NCBI GenBank assembly: GCA_000720375.1
Contig: JOAA01000009.1
Location: 310,001 to 374,000 of the forward strand
Direction of reading: 5' to 3'
Source: Rhodococcus rhodnii
GTDB taxonomy: Bacteria > Actinomycetota > Actinomycetes > Mycobacteriales > Pseudonocardiaceae
DNA: 64,000 bases
Shown piece after piece: positions 16,349 through 24,622 of this stretch (the first letter of the stretch is position 1; each line of letters opens with the position of its first letter). The position numbers were made by a program, and so were the translations under genes. Under the pieces are notes generated by a model, which saw only the letters and a program-made list of their open reading frames with translations, searched no databases and was not told the origin of the DNA.

Positions 16349-17190
16349 GGTGCCACTCGCACCGGCAGGACGGGCCTGAGCAGCTTCTCGGGCAGGCCAC
16401 GCGGCTTCCACTCGCGCGGATACCCCAGCGAGACCTCCTTGAACGGCACCCCGTCGTACTCCGTGTGCCTCGGAATGTGCAGGTGGCCGTACACCACCGC
16501 GGCCGTGTTGAACCTCGTGTGCCAGTCGGCCGACAGCTCGGTGCCACACCATTGAGCGAATTCCGGGTACCGCAGGACACGCGTTGGCTGGCGGACCAAC
16601 GGCCAGTGGTTGACCAGCACCAACGGCACGTCCGGGTCGCACGCGGCGAGCTTGCGTTCGGTCTCCGCCACCCGCGCATGACACCAGGCGTCGATCGACG
16701 GATACGGGTCCGGCTTGAGGAAGTACTCGTCGGTGCAGACGATCCCCGCCTCATGCGCGATGGCCAGCGACTCTTCCTTGGTGGTCGCGCCCTCCGGCCG
16801 GAACGTGTAGTCGTACAGCACGAACAGTGGCGCGATCCGCACCGGCCCGCCGTCACCGGTCCAGACCGGAAACTCGTCCTCCGGCGTGAGCACGCCCAGC
16901 TGGCGGCACATCTCGACCAGGTGCTTGTAGCGCCGCACCCCACGCAACTGCACCGGGTCCTTGGTCGTGGTCCACAGCTCGTGGTTGCCCGGCACCCAGA
17001 TCACGGTGCCGAACCGCGACTTCAGCAGCGACAACGCCCACTTGACGTCCGCGGTGGTCTCGGCGACGTCACCGGCGACGATCAGCCAGTCGCCTGGGTG
17101 TTCGGGGTGCAAACCCTCCACGATCGGCCGGTTCTCGGCGTGCCCGACGTGCAGATCGCTGATCGCCAGCAGTTGGGGTGTCGCGCTCAC
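16345..17190 (-). CDS. pptH: Metallophosphoesterase, likely phosphopantetheinyl hydrolase (PptH)
   Basis: Calcineurin-like phosphoesterase of 281 residues with the full metal-site series: ISDLHVGH near the N terminus, GDVAE, PGNHELW, VNHWPL and YGHLHIPR. In M. tuberculosis the equivalent gene upstream of pptT removes phosphopantetheine from carrier proteins and so antagonises PptT. The same order, orientation and 4-bp overlap here support that role (inference from synteny). GTG at 17190 gives VSATPQLLAISDLH as the N terminus; the longer frame upstream to 17427 crosses the divergent gene and is not used. Confidence 0.88.
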   Translation of the reverse strand: MSATPQLLAISDLHVGHAENRPIVEGLHPEHPGDWLIVAGDVAETTADVKWALSLLKSRFGTVIWVPGNHELWTTTKDPVQLRGVRRYKHLVEMCRQLGVLTPEDEFPVWTGDGGPVRIAPLFVLYDYTFRPEGATTKEESLAIAHEAGIVCTDEYFLKPDPYPSIDAWCHARVAETERKLAACDPDVPLVLVNHWPLVRQPTRVLRYPEFAQWCGTELSADWHTRFNTAAVVYGHLHIPRHTEYDGVPFKEVSLGYPREWKPRGLPEKLLRPVLPVRVAP

Positions 17191-17311
17191 CCTGACGAGC
17201 CTACCGAGGCTGATCGGCGCGAATGGCGCTTTCGCTGTGACGCCCGCCTCTGCTACACCGGAATCGACGTCCAACGCCGCCGCCACCGACATGGATGTGA
17301 GGAACACGTCG

Positions 17312-18955
17312 ATGGCACTTGACCGGCGGAAATTCCTGGTAGGCGGCGCGGCGACGGCCGCTTGTCTGGCGACGGCCGGGCAGGCGCACGCCGACCCCCC
17401 TGAGTTATGGCTGCAGTTCGTCGCCAACCCCTACAACCATCCGCAGATCCCCAACATCGCCTACGCCGGCTACCGGTTCGGCGAACGGCCGCCCAACCGG
17501 CCTTCGCGTACCAATGTGCTGAGGTACGGGGCCAAGCCCGACGGATCGGCGGACGCCTCGGTGGCGATCAACCAGGCGATCAAGGACGTGGGCAGCGCCG
17601 GTGGCGGCGTGGTGTACGTGCCCGCGGGCACGTACCGGATCGATCACATCGTCGAGGTCGGCTACGACAACGTGATCCTCAGGGGCGCGGGCAGCGGCCA
17701 GACCACGCTGTTCGCCACGCGCTCGCTGGAACAGATCGTCGGCATCAACCGCAGCCGCTTCGGCGGCTCGAACTCGGCGTGGAGCTGGTGCGGCGGGTTG
17801 GTCTGGGTCTGCCACCGCGACCGCCGCGGGCCGTTGATCGAGGCGATCAAGGCGCAGCGATGGCCGCTGGAGGGCTGGATCGGCAACGAAGGCGCCGACA
17901 GCAGCGTGATCACTGCGATCGTCGGCGCGGTGCCGCGTGGCTCGTTCACGGTCACGGTGGCCGACGCCAGTGGCCTGCGGCCAGGGCAGCGGGTGTTGCT
18001 GCAGGTAGCCGACGATCCAGGGCACGGCCTGCTCAAGCACATGTGCGGGGACATTCCCGGCACGGAGTCGTACATCTGGACCGACAAGACCAAGCTGCTG
18101 TCGTACAAGCCGTTCATGTGGCCGGTGCGGATCGCGGCGGTCAAGGGATCTGACGTGACGCTGGCCCAGCCGCTGCCGGTCGAGCTGCGGACAGAGTGGA
18201 ACGCGCGGCTGACCACGAGCGCGCCGGCGATCACCGGGGCAGGGGTCGAAGGGCTGACCATCCAGATGGTCAAGACCGTCCGCCCGGCCCACCTGCAGGA
18301 CAAGGGCTACAACGGACTGGTGTTCCAATGCGCGTGGGACTGCTGGGCCGACGATGTGTCCGTTGTGGACAGTGACAACGGATTCCTGCTGGTCTCGGCC
18401 AAGGGCGTGACCCTTTCGCGGACCCGGGTGAGCGGCCGCGGGCAGCACCATTCCTACGCGTGCCGCGAGCAGTCGCACGACAACCTGATCGAGGACTTCG
18501 CCGTCGGCAGGTTCACCGAGCCGCCCACGCCGGGCTCCGGTCACCACGGGATCAACGTGGAAGGCCTGTCGTGTGGGAACGTCTGGTCACGCGGCCGGAT
18601 GGAAGCAGGGACGTTCGACACCCATCGCGGGTTGCCCTTCGGCAACGTACGAACCGAGGTCGAGATCTTCAACGACGGCTCGCACGGCGGCAGCGCCGAC
18701 GCGGGTCCGTTGTACGGCGCGCGATTCGCGCACTGGAACATCACGGTGACCAACCAGCGCGCGGGCTGCGTCAAGATCGACCACGTCGCACCGTGCAGCG
18801 CGACCGTTGGTATCTCTACGGTTCGCGAGTTCGGCCAGATCGACCGGCCGGACTTCGCCGGGCCGCTGGAGTCCAAGCTGGAGAGCTACGGAACCACCGC
18901 CGTGCACCCGCCGAATCTGCACCGGGCCCAGCGAGCATTGCGAGGATTCTCCTAA
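17312..18955 (+). CDS. Secreted right-handed beta-helix (pectate-lyase superfamily) protein
   Basis: Protein of 547 residues with a Tat-type leader (DRRKFLVGGAATAACLATAGQAHA), so it is exported folded. The mature part begins with the pectate_lyase_3 / GH28-like pattern: VLRYGAKPDGSADASVAINQAIKDVGS followed by GGGVVYVPAGTYRI. Repeated short beta strands continue to the end (GVEGLTIQMVK, GLVFQCAWDCWADDVSVV, GVTLSRTRVSG, LIEDFAVG). It may bind or cleave a polysaccharide; substrate and catalytic residues cannot be named. ATG at 17312 has GAGGAA upstream at good spacing; ATG at 17291 is an alternative. It is divergent from pptH across 121 bp. Confidence 0.78.
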   Translation: MALDRRKFLVGGAATAACLATAGQAHADPPELWLQFVANPYNHPQIPNIAYAGYRFGERPPNRPSRTNVLRYGAKPDGSADASVAINQAIKDVGSAGGGVVYVPAGTYRIDHIVEVGYDNVILRGAGSGQTTLFATRSLEQIVGINRSRFGGSNSAWSWCGGLVWVCHRDRRGPLIEAIKAQRWPLEGWIGNEGADSSVITAIVGAVPRGSFTVTVADASGLRPGQRVLLQVADDPGHGLLKHMCGDIPGTESYIWTDKTKLLSYKPFMWPVRIAAVKGSDVTLAQPLPVELRTEWNARLTTSAPAITGAGVEGLTIQMVKTVRPAHLQDKGYNGLVFQCAWDCWADDVSVVDSDNGFLLVSAKGVTLSRTRVSGRGQHHSYACREQSHDNLIEDFAVGRFTEPPTPGSGHHGINVEGLSCGNVWSRGRMEAGTFDTHRGLPFGNVRTEVEIFNDGSHGGSADAGPLYGARFAHWNITVTNQRAGCVKIDHVAPCSATVGISTVREFGQIDRPDFAGPLESKLESYGTTAVHPPNLHRAQRALRGFS

Positions 18956-19019
18956 CAGTCCCGCAAAATTGGTCTAAAAAGATCAATGCATCGGTTGTGC
19001 CGGACACCGATGTGCGGGT

Positions 19020-19037
19020 ACCTCTATGGTTAGAGGT
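19020..19037. promoter_or_regulatory. Perfect 18-bp dyad upstream of the P-type-ATPase-like gene
   Basis: ACCTCTATGGTTAGAGGT has perfect 7-bp arms around TGGT. TATGGT inside it (19025-19030) fits a -10 hexamer, so a bound regulator would block or remodel the promoter. It ends 25 bp before the ATG at 19063. The cognate regulator is not encoded next to it. Confidence 0.6.
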
Positions 19038-19062
19038 TGTTGCTACAGCTGGGAGATCCGGC

Positions 19063-21090
19063 ATGATCACCGGTCCGGACCGTCAAGTATGGCGGCTGAT
19101 CAGCGTGCCCGCGCTCGTCGCGGCCGTCCTGCTCGCGCTACTGGCCGGTCTGCTGTGGTTACTCGGCATGCCGGACGCTTCTCTACTGTGGACGGTCGCG
19201 GCCGCGGCCGGTCTCGCGCCGCTGACCGCGTGGTCGATCGAGGACCTGGTGGTGGATCGCCGGGTGGGCGGCGCGCTGCTGACCATCCCGGTGATCATCG
19301 GCGCGTTGCTGGTCGGCGAGCATGAAGTCGGTGCAGCGGCGGGGATGCTCGCCTGCGGGATGCGAGGCGTCGAGGCGCTCGTACGCCGCCACGCCCGCCG
19401 CGAGGTCGCTGCGATCGCTCGCGCCGCCGACGAGACCAAGATCCACACGGGCGAGCGGGTCACGGTCGGCACCGGTTCGCCGATCCCGGTCGACGGCCGG
19501 TTGCTGCACGACGCCGTGCTCGACGAATCACCCCTGTCGGGTGATCCGATCAGGGTGCGGCGCAAGGAAGGCGAGTCGGTCCGCAGCGGCGTGATCAACG
19601 TCGGCGACCCGATCGAGCTGATCGCGACCGTGCCCGACACCGAGGGCACGTGGGCCGCGATGGCGCGTCTCGCGCACCGCGCGGTCACCGACGGTGCCGG
19701 GCCGTTGCGACGGGCCAACCGTGCCGCGTTGGTGTTCGCGTCGTTGGCAATCGTGGCAGCTGCCGTGGTGTGGCTGGTCACCAGAAATCCGCTGGCCGCG
19801 TTCAGCGTGCTCGCGGTGGCCGCGTCTGGGCCCGTTCTGCTTGCTGTGCCGTTGTCTTTGACGGCCGGGCTCACGAGGGCTGCCCGGCGGGGCGTTGTTG
19901 TCGGCGACGTCGGCGTCCTGGAGCGCCTGGCACGTACGCGGATCGGCGTGATCGACGCTTCCGGCGTGATGTACGCAGGCACGTTGTCGGTCACCGAGGT
20001 GGTGGCCGCGCCAGGCTGGCTGACCAACGACGTGCTCGCGTGCGCGGCCTCCGCCCAACGCATGCGGCCCGACGCGTTCGCCGGAGCCGTAGCCCGGGCA
20101 GCGAAGGCCGCGGGCCTGCGAGGCAGCACACACACGGGCAAGGTCACGTTCGCCGAGACCCAGCCGGACGGTGCGCTCGACTGGGTGAAAGTGGCGCTGG
20201 CCAGGGCAAGTTTGGACAACGCGAGCATCGCCTGGGTGACCGTGGACGGCCAGCCCGTCGGTGCGCTGCTGGTGCGTGACGAAGTCCGGCCGGACGCCGC
20301 GAAGTCGGTGCGGGCGTTGCGGCGGGCGGGCATGCAGCGGCTGGTCCTGGTGACGCGCGGACACCTCAACGATCCCGAGGACGTCGGCATCGTGCTGGGC
20401 GTCGACGAGCTGTGGACACGCTGCGGCACCGCGGACAAAGTGGAGCGTGTCCGTGAGGAACGCCGTCGCGGGCTGACCCTCATGGTCGGCGATGACCCCG
20501 CCGTTGGCGCGGCCGACGTCGGCGTCGCGCTGAGCGGTCGTGGCGCGTGCGTCGCCGACGTGATCATCGCGGACGGCCAGGTCGTGCGCCTCGCCGACGC
20601 GGTACGAACCGCACGGCGGACCCGGTGGATCGGCGTGATCACGACGGCTGCCGGACTGGCGATCATCCTCGGCGCGATGGCCGTATCCACGCTGGGCTGG
20701 CTCGCGCCGCTGTTCGCCGTGCTGGTCAGGACCGGTCTCGACGGCCTGGTCATGGGCGCCGCGCTGCAGGCCCTGAAGCCCGGCCGGCCCGCCGTGGGGC
20801 CGTACCTGCGCGAGCCCGATCACCTCAGCCCGGTCCGGCACGCGGTCCGCCAGGCTGCCGCTGACCTGTCCACAGGTCTCACGCCGCAGGCCCAGCAGTC
20901 CGTGCTGCGGGCGTATCACCTGATGTCCGACCACGTCGTGCCCGCCCAGCGCACAGGGGAGATCGAACGACAGGTTCGCCGCCTCGGCGCCCACCTGGCC
21001 GCGCCGAATGCCCAGGTAGACGACCTGCGAGCAACGTTGTACGGCCTCAACGCGGTCCTGAACGAACGCGTCAACAGCAGGCGCCGCTAG
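19063..21090 (+). CDS. Degenerate P-type ATPase-like membrane protein
   Basis: Membrane protein of 675 residues with the layout of a P-type ATPase: N-terminal membrane helices, an actuator-like domain, further helices (ASGPVLLAVPLSLTAG), a HAD-like domain and C-terminal helices. Key motifs are changed. TGE of the actuator reads SGD (159-161). The DKTGT site reads DASGV (298-302): the phosphorylated Asp is kept but Lys and Thr are lost. The GDGxND hinge reads GDDPAVGAAD (from 476) without the Asn. It is therefore unlikely to be a normal ion pump and may be a regulatory pseudoenzyme (inference). ATG at 19063 has GGGAG upstream. A cytoplasmic tail of about 100 residues follows the last helix. 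Confidence 0.78.
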   Translation: MITGPDRQVWRLISVPALVAAVLLALLAGLLWLLGMPDASLLWTVAAAAGLAPLTAWSIEDLVVDRRVGGALLTIPVIIGALLVGEHEVGAAAGMLACGMRGVEALVRRHARREVAAIARAADETKIHTGERVTVGTGSPIPVDGRLLHDAVLDESPLSGDPIRVRRKEGESVRSGVINVGDPIELIATVPDTEGTWAAMARLAHRAVTDGAGPLRRANRAALVFASLAIVAAAVVWLVTRNPLAAFSVLAVAASGPVLLAVPLSLTAGLTRAARRGVVVGDVGVLERLARTRIGVIDASGVMYAGTLSVTEVVAAPGWLTNDVLACAASAQRMRPDAFAGAVARAAKAAGLRGSTHTGKVTFAETQPDGALDWVKVALARASLDNASIAWVTVDGQPVGALLVRDEVRPDAAKSVRALRRAGMQRLVLVTRGHLNDPEDVGIVLGVDELWTRCGTADKVERVREERRRGLTLMVGDDPAVGAADVGVALSGRGACVADVIIADGQVVRLADAVRTARRTRWIGVITTAAGLAIILGAMAVSTLGWLAPLFAVLVRTGLDGLVMGAALQALKPGRPAVGPYLREPDHLSPVRHAVRQAAADLSTGLTPQAQQSVLRAYHLMSDHVVPAQRTGEIERQVRRLGAHLAAPNAQVDDLRATLYGLNAVLNERVNSRRR

Positions 21091-21100
21091 CCCGACACAC

Positions 21101-21248
21101 GCCGTGTCCACCACTCAGGCACGCCGTGTCGACCGTTCCAGCACAGCGTGTCCACCACTCCGGCACCATGAAATTCCCCTCCAGCCTGGGAAGGGGAATT
21201 TCGTGATGCCGGAAAGTGCATTTCGGTGTGTCGGAATGGTGGACACGG
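21101..21248. repeat. Long palindromic intergenic repeat, copy B
   Basis: The core is a 19-bp inverted repeat with two mismatches (21162-21180 with 21192-21210) around AAATTCCCC/GGGGAATTT. On its left are three tandem units close to CGTGTCCACCACTCCGGCA; on its right is the inverted unit ending GAATGGTGGACACGG. Read on the minus strand, the right arm closely matches the left arm of the copy at 262-385, including CACACCGAAATGCACTTTC. It lies between the end of the P-type-ATPase-like gene and a TetR gene. Confidence 0.75.
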
Positions 21249-21278
21249 CGGGGGAGACTCGCTTCACACTCTGAAAAT

Positions 21279-21293
21279 TTGCAGGGTCTGCAA
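21279..21293. promoter_or_regulatory. Putative TetR operator of the efflux pair
   Basis: TTGCAGGGTCTGCAA is a perfect 6-bp dyad with a 3-bp centre, 21 bp before the start of the TetR gene at 21315. Position and symmetry suggest autoregulation of the TetR/DHA2 operon. Confidence 0.6.
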
Positions 21294-21314
21294 GATCCTC
21301 GGTAACGTGGAGTC

Positions 21315-21962
21315 ATGACCGAGGGGGAGCAGCCGCTGGGGCTGCGCGAGCGCAAGAAGCTCGAAACGCGGGCCAAGCTGGTGAAGATCGCCCTTCAGCT
21401 GGCCGCTGAGCGCGGTCTGGAGAACGTCACCGTCGACGACATCGCGGCCGAGGCAGGCGTGTCCGCGAGGACGTTCTTCAACTACTTCCCGTCCAAGGAA
21501 GACGCCGTCATGCACCCGGACCCCGATCCGGTCGGGCAGACGCGCAAGATCGCCGCCGAACTGCTGTCCGCACCCGCCGAGCTCAGCCCGATGCAGGCGG
21601 TCACGCTCGCGATGCGTCCATACATCGACAGGTTCGACGACCAGCGAGACGAGTGGCTGACCCGGATCGCGATCATCGAGCGCGATCCGGGGCTCATGGT
21701 GCGGATGTTCGCGACTCACAAGGAGTCCGAGCAGATCATCGTGGACGCGATCGCCCAGCGGACCGGTCTCGACGCGTCCGCCGACTTCTATCCGCTGTTG
21801 CTGTTCAAGGTCGTTGGTGGGGCCATGCAGGCCGCCACTCAGCGCTGGCATGAGCTGGGGGGCTCGGTCCGGCTGGCCGAGTTGTTCGACACGGCGATCG
21901 ACACGCTCGCCGAGGGAATGCCCGTGCCCACAGGCACGGCCGTCATCGAGGGGAAGAAATGA
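21315..21962 (+). CDS. TetR-family repressor of the DHA2 exporter
   Basis: TetR-type regulator of 215 residues. RERKKLETRAKLVKIALQLAAERG leads into VTVDDIAAEAGVSARTFFNYFPSKEDAVM, a typical N-terminal DNA-binding domain of the MSMEG/mycofactocin-independent drug-regulator type. The C-terminal domain is helical and should bind a small molecule. Its stop overlaps the ATG of the DHA2 transporter (ATGA), and a dyad operator lies upstream, so the pair is probably a self-controlled drug-response module. Confidence 0.9.
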   Translation: MTEGEQPLGLRERKKLETRAKLVKIALQLAAERGLENVTVDDIAAEAGVSARTFFNYFPSKEDAVMHPDPDPVGQTRKIAAELLSAPAELSPMQAVTLAMRPYIDRFDDQRDEWLTRIAIIERDPGLMVRMFATHKESEQIIVDAIAQRTGLDASADFYPLLLFKVVGGAMQAATQRWHELGGSVRLAELFDTAIDTLAEGMPVPTGTAVIEGKK

Positions 21963-23527
21963 CAGTCACGGCAGATCCACCTGCCGACGGTGTGAAACTC
22001 AGTCGCTCGCAGGTGGTGCAGGCGCTGTCCGGCCTGATGATGGGCATTTTCGTGGCCATCCTCGCGTCGACCGTCGTGGCCAACGCGCTGCCGCGGATCG
22101 TCGCGGACCTGGGCGGCTCGCAGTCGTCCTACACCTGGGTGGTCACCACCGAACTGCTCGCGATGACCGCGACGGTTCCGCTCTGGGGCAAGCTTTCCGA
22201 CCTGTACAACAAGAAGCTGCTGACCCAGCTGTCACTGTTGATGTTCGTCGCCGGTTCGCTGGTCGCCGGGTTCTCCCAGGACATCGGTACGTTGATCGCC
22301 AGCCGGGTCGTGCAGGGTGTCGGCGCGGGTGGCTTGACGGCGTTGGTGTCGGTCGTCATGGCGGCGATGCTGTCGCCGCGTGAACTCGGCAAGTACATGG
22401 GCATCTTCGGTGCCGTGTTCGCCGTGGGCACGGTCGCTGGCCCGCTGATCGGTGGCGTCATGGTCGACACGTCATGGCTGGGCTGGCGCTGGTGCTTCTT
22501 CTTCGGCGTGCCGTTCGCGGTGGCCGCCATCCTGCTGCTGCAGCGCACGCTGCGGATCCCGACGGTGAAACGGGAAGGCGTCAAGGTCGACTATCTCGGC
22601 GCGTTCCTGATCATGCTGGGCGTGTCCACTCTGCTGGTGTGGACCACGCTGGCCGGCCACCAGTTCGACTGGCTGTCCGGCTGGACGTTCTTGATGGTCG
22701 GCGGCGGTGTCGCGGTGCTCGCGCTGGCCGTGTGGGTGGAGTCGCGGGTGGCCGAGCCGATCGTGCCGCTGAGCATCTTCCGCAACCGCACGGTCACGCT
22801 CACCACGATCGTCAGCTTCCTGGTCGGTGTCGCGATGTTCGGCGGCACGGTGTTCCTGTCCCAGTACTTCCAGCTCTCGCTGGGCAAGTCGCCGACCGTG
22901 GCCGGACTGATGAGCCTGCCGATGATCTTCGGCATGCTGATCTCGTCGACCCTGTCCGGGCAGCTGATCAGCCGGACCGGCAAGTGGAAGGGCCATCTGA
23001 TCACCGGCGGCTTCTTCATGATCGCCGGCTTCGTGCTGCTGGCCACGATCGACCGTGGCACCGACATCGTGCTGCTGTCCGCGTACATGGTGGTGCTGGG
23101 TGTCGGCGTCGGCATGCTGATGCAGAACCTCGTGCTGGTCGCGCAGAACGACGTGGCCGCGCAGGACCTGGGCGCGTCGACCTCGGTGCTGACGTTCTTC
23201 CGCAGCATGGGCGGCACGATCGGCGTCAGCGTGCTGGGTGCGGTCCTGGCCAACCGGGTGACCAGCGAGATCACCGCACACCTCGGTCCGCTGCCCACCG
23301 GCAACGGCACGGCCGCGGTGCCGGATCTGGCCACGCTGCCGGAGCCGATCGCGAACGTGATCAGGGAGGCCTACGGCGTCGCGACCAGCGAGATCTTCCT
23401 GTACTGCCTGCCGTTCGCGGTCGTCGCGGTCGCGGTGATCTTCTTCCTCAAGCAGATCCCGCTCAAGACCCAGACCGGTGCCGAGCGGCTGGCCGAGGAA
23501 TCCGGTACCACGGTCACCCTGCACTGA
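21959..23527 (+). CDS. DHA2-family multidrug MFS exporter
   Basis: Integral membrane protein of 522 residues with the 14-helix pattern of the DHA2 group (EmrB/QacA-like proton antiporters). GLMMGIFVAILASTVVANALPRIVADLGGS contains the N-terminal signature, WGKLSDLYNKK is the loop 2-3 motif, and GAVFAVGTVAGPLIGGVMVD is motif C of antiporters. Substrate cannot be read from sequence. It is translationally coupled to its TetR regulator. A 46-bp perfect palindrome follows the stop. Confidence 0.92.
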   Translation: MTVTADPPADGVKLSRSQVVQALSGLMMGIFVAILASTVVANALPRIVADLGGSQSSYTWVVTTELLAMTATVPLWGKLSDLYNKKLLTQLSLLMFVAGSLVAGFSQDIGTLIASRVVQGVGAGGLTALVSVVMAAMLSPRELGKYMGIFGAVFAVGTVAGPLIGGVMVDTSWLGWRWCFFFGVPFAVAAILLLQRTLRIPTVKREGVKVDYLGAFLIMLGVSTLLVWTTLAGHQFDWLSGWTFLMVGGGVAVLALAVWVESRVAEPIVPLSIFRNRTVTLTTIVSFLVGVAMFGGTVFLSQYFQLSLGKSPTVAGLMSLPMIFGMLISSTLSGQLISRTGKWKGHLITGGFFMIAGFVLLATIDRGTDIVLLSAYMVVLGVGVGMLMQNLVLVAQNDVAAQDLGASTSVLTFFRSMGGTIGVSVLGAVLANRVTSEITAHLGPLPTGNGTAAVPDLATLPEPIANVIREAYGVATSEIFLYCLPFAVVAVAVIFFLKQIPLKTQTGAERLAEESGTTVTLH

Positions 23528-23532
23528 AAACC

Positions 23533-23578
23533 CTCGTGAGTGGTTCGGCCGGTTCTAACCGGCCGAACCACTCACGAG
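23533..23578. terminator. 46-bp perfect palindrome (22-bp arms, 2-bp centre)
   Basis: The arms at 23533-23554 and 23557-23578 are fully complementary; each contains CTCGTGAGTGG at the outer end. It starts 6 bp after the exporter stop and ends 12 bp before the GTPase start. It should form a very stable hairpin and end the exporter transcript, though no T run follows. It may also affect initiation at the GTPase gene. Confidence 0.7.
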
Positions 23579-23590
23579 TAAGGTTGGCTC

Positions 23591-24622
23591 GTGATCCCGG
23601 TTGTCCTTCTCACCGGCTTCCTCGGCTCCGGCAAGACGACGCTGCTCAACCACCTGCTCGGCTCGGCCCGCGGCACCAAGATCGGCGTGATCGTCAACGA
23701 CTTCGGGCAGATCAACATCGACGCGATGGCCGTCGCGGGCCAGGTCGACTCGATGATCTCGCTGGGTAACGGCTGTCTGTGCTGCGTCGCGGACACCACC
23801 GACATCGACGAGATGCTCGGCAAGCTGGCCGGGGCCAAGCTGGACGTGATCGTGATCGAGGCCAGTGGCCTCGCCGACCCGCAAGCCATGGTCCGCAAGC
23901 TCTTGGCCAGCAAAGATGACCGCGTCCGATACGGCGGGCTGGTCACGGTCCTCGATGCCGTGGAGTTCACGAGAACCCACGCCGAGCACCCCGAGCTGGC
24001 CAAGGCGCTAAAGATCGCCGACCTGCTCGTGCTCAACAAGACCGACCTGGCCGATCCCGCCGGCCTGATCGAGACTGTCCGCACGCACAACGGTGAAGCG
24101 CCGATAGTGCCCGTCTCGCACGGCCGGATCGACCCTGAGCTGCTGTTCGACCGGGCGCCGGAGCTGCCGGTCGCCCGGCAACTGTCGTTCGACGACCTCA
24201 ATGACGACCACTCGGACCACGTGCACGCGGTGTACGACACGATCACGTTCACCACGACCGAGCCGATGCACCCCGTCCTGCTGATGGACTTCCTGGACAA
24301 CCGGCCGGCCGGGCTGTACCGGATGAAGGGCTTCGTCTACTTCGGACTGCCCGGCCACACCGACCGGTTCGGCATCCAGACCGTCGGCAACTACCTGCGC
24401 TTCCACCGATCACCGTGGCCGCGCGGCAGCACGCCGGAAACCCAGCTCGTGCTGATCGGCAAGGACATCGACTCGACCGCGGCCGACTGGCTCGAAGCGT
24501 GCCAGCAGGCCGGGCCGGTCGAGGTCGACGACATGCTGTGGGTCACCCGTTATCTGGACTCAGTGGACGCCCTGCATGAGCCGCCGCAGCAGCGGGCGGA
24601 GGCCGAAGAGGACCAGGCCTAG
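23591..24622 (+). CDS. COG0523 (CobW/Zn-chaperone-like) GTPase
   Basis: G3E-family P-loop GTPase of 343 residues. GFLGSGKTT is the Walker A, GCLCC the metal-binding CxCC motif, EASGLADP the Walker B region and NKTDL the guanine-specificity motif; a CobW C-terminal domain follows (MKGFVYFGLPG). Members insert or traffic metals such as zinc, cobalt or nickel. No zur or cobalamin gene is adjacent, so the metal is open. GTG at 23591 comes only 12 bp after a perfect palindrome. The 3' end overlaps the convergent peptide-transporter gene by 63 bp. Confidence 0.88.
   Translation: MIPVVLLTGFLGSGKTTLLNHLLGSARGTKIGVIVNDFGQINIDAMAVAGQVDSMISLGNGCLCCVADTTDIDEMLGKLAGAKLDVIVIEASGLADPQAMVRKLLASKDDRVRYGGLVTVLDAVEFTRTHAEHPELAKALKIADLLVLNKTDLADPAGLIETVRTHNGEAPIVPVSHGRIDPELLFDRAPELPVARQLSFDDLNDDHSDHVHAVYDTITFTTTEPMHPVLLMDFLDNRPAGLYRMKGFVYFGLPGHTDRFGIQTVGNYLRFHRSPWPRGSTPETQLVLIGKDIDSTAADWLEACQQAGPVEVDDMLWVTRYLDSVDALHEPPQQRAEAEEDQA

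Noticed and set aside
19083..20753. Minus-strand open frames opposite the P-type-ATPase-like gene
   Set aside because: Ser/Thr/Arg-rich shadow translation with no start signal; the plus-strand frame has membrane helices and recognisable folds.
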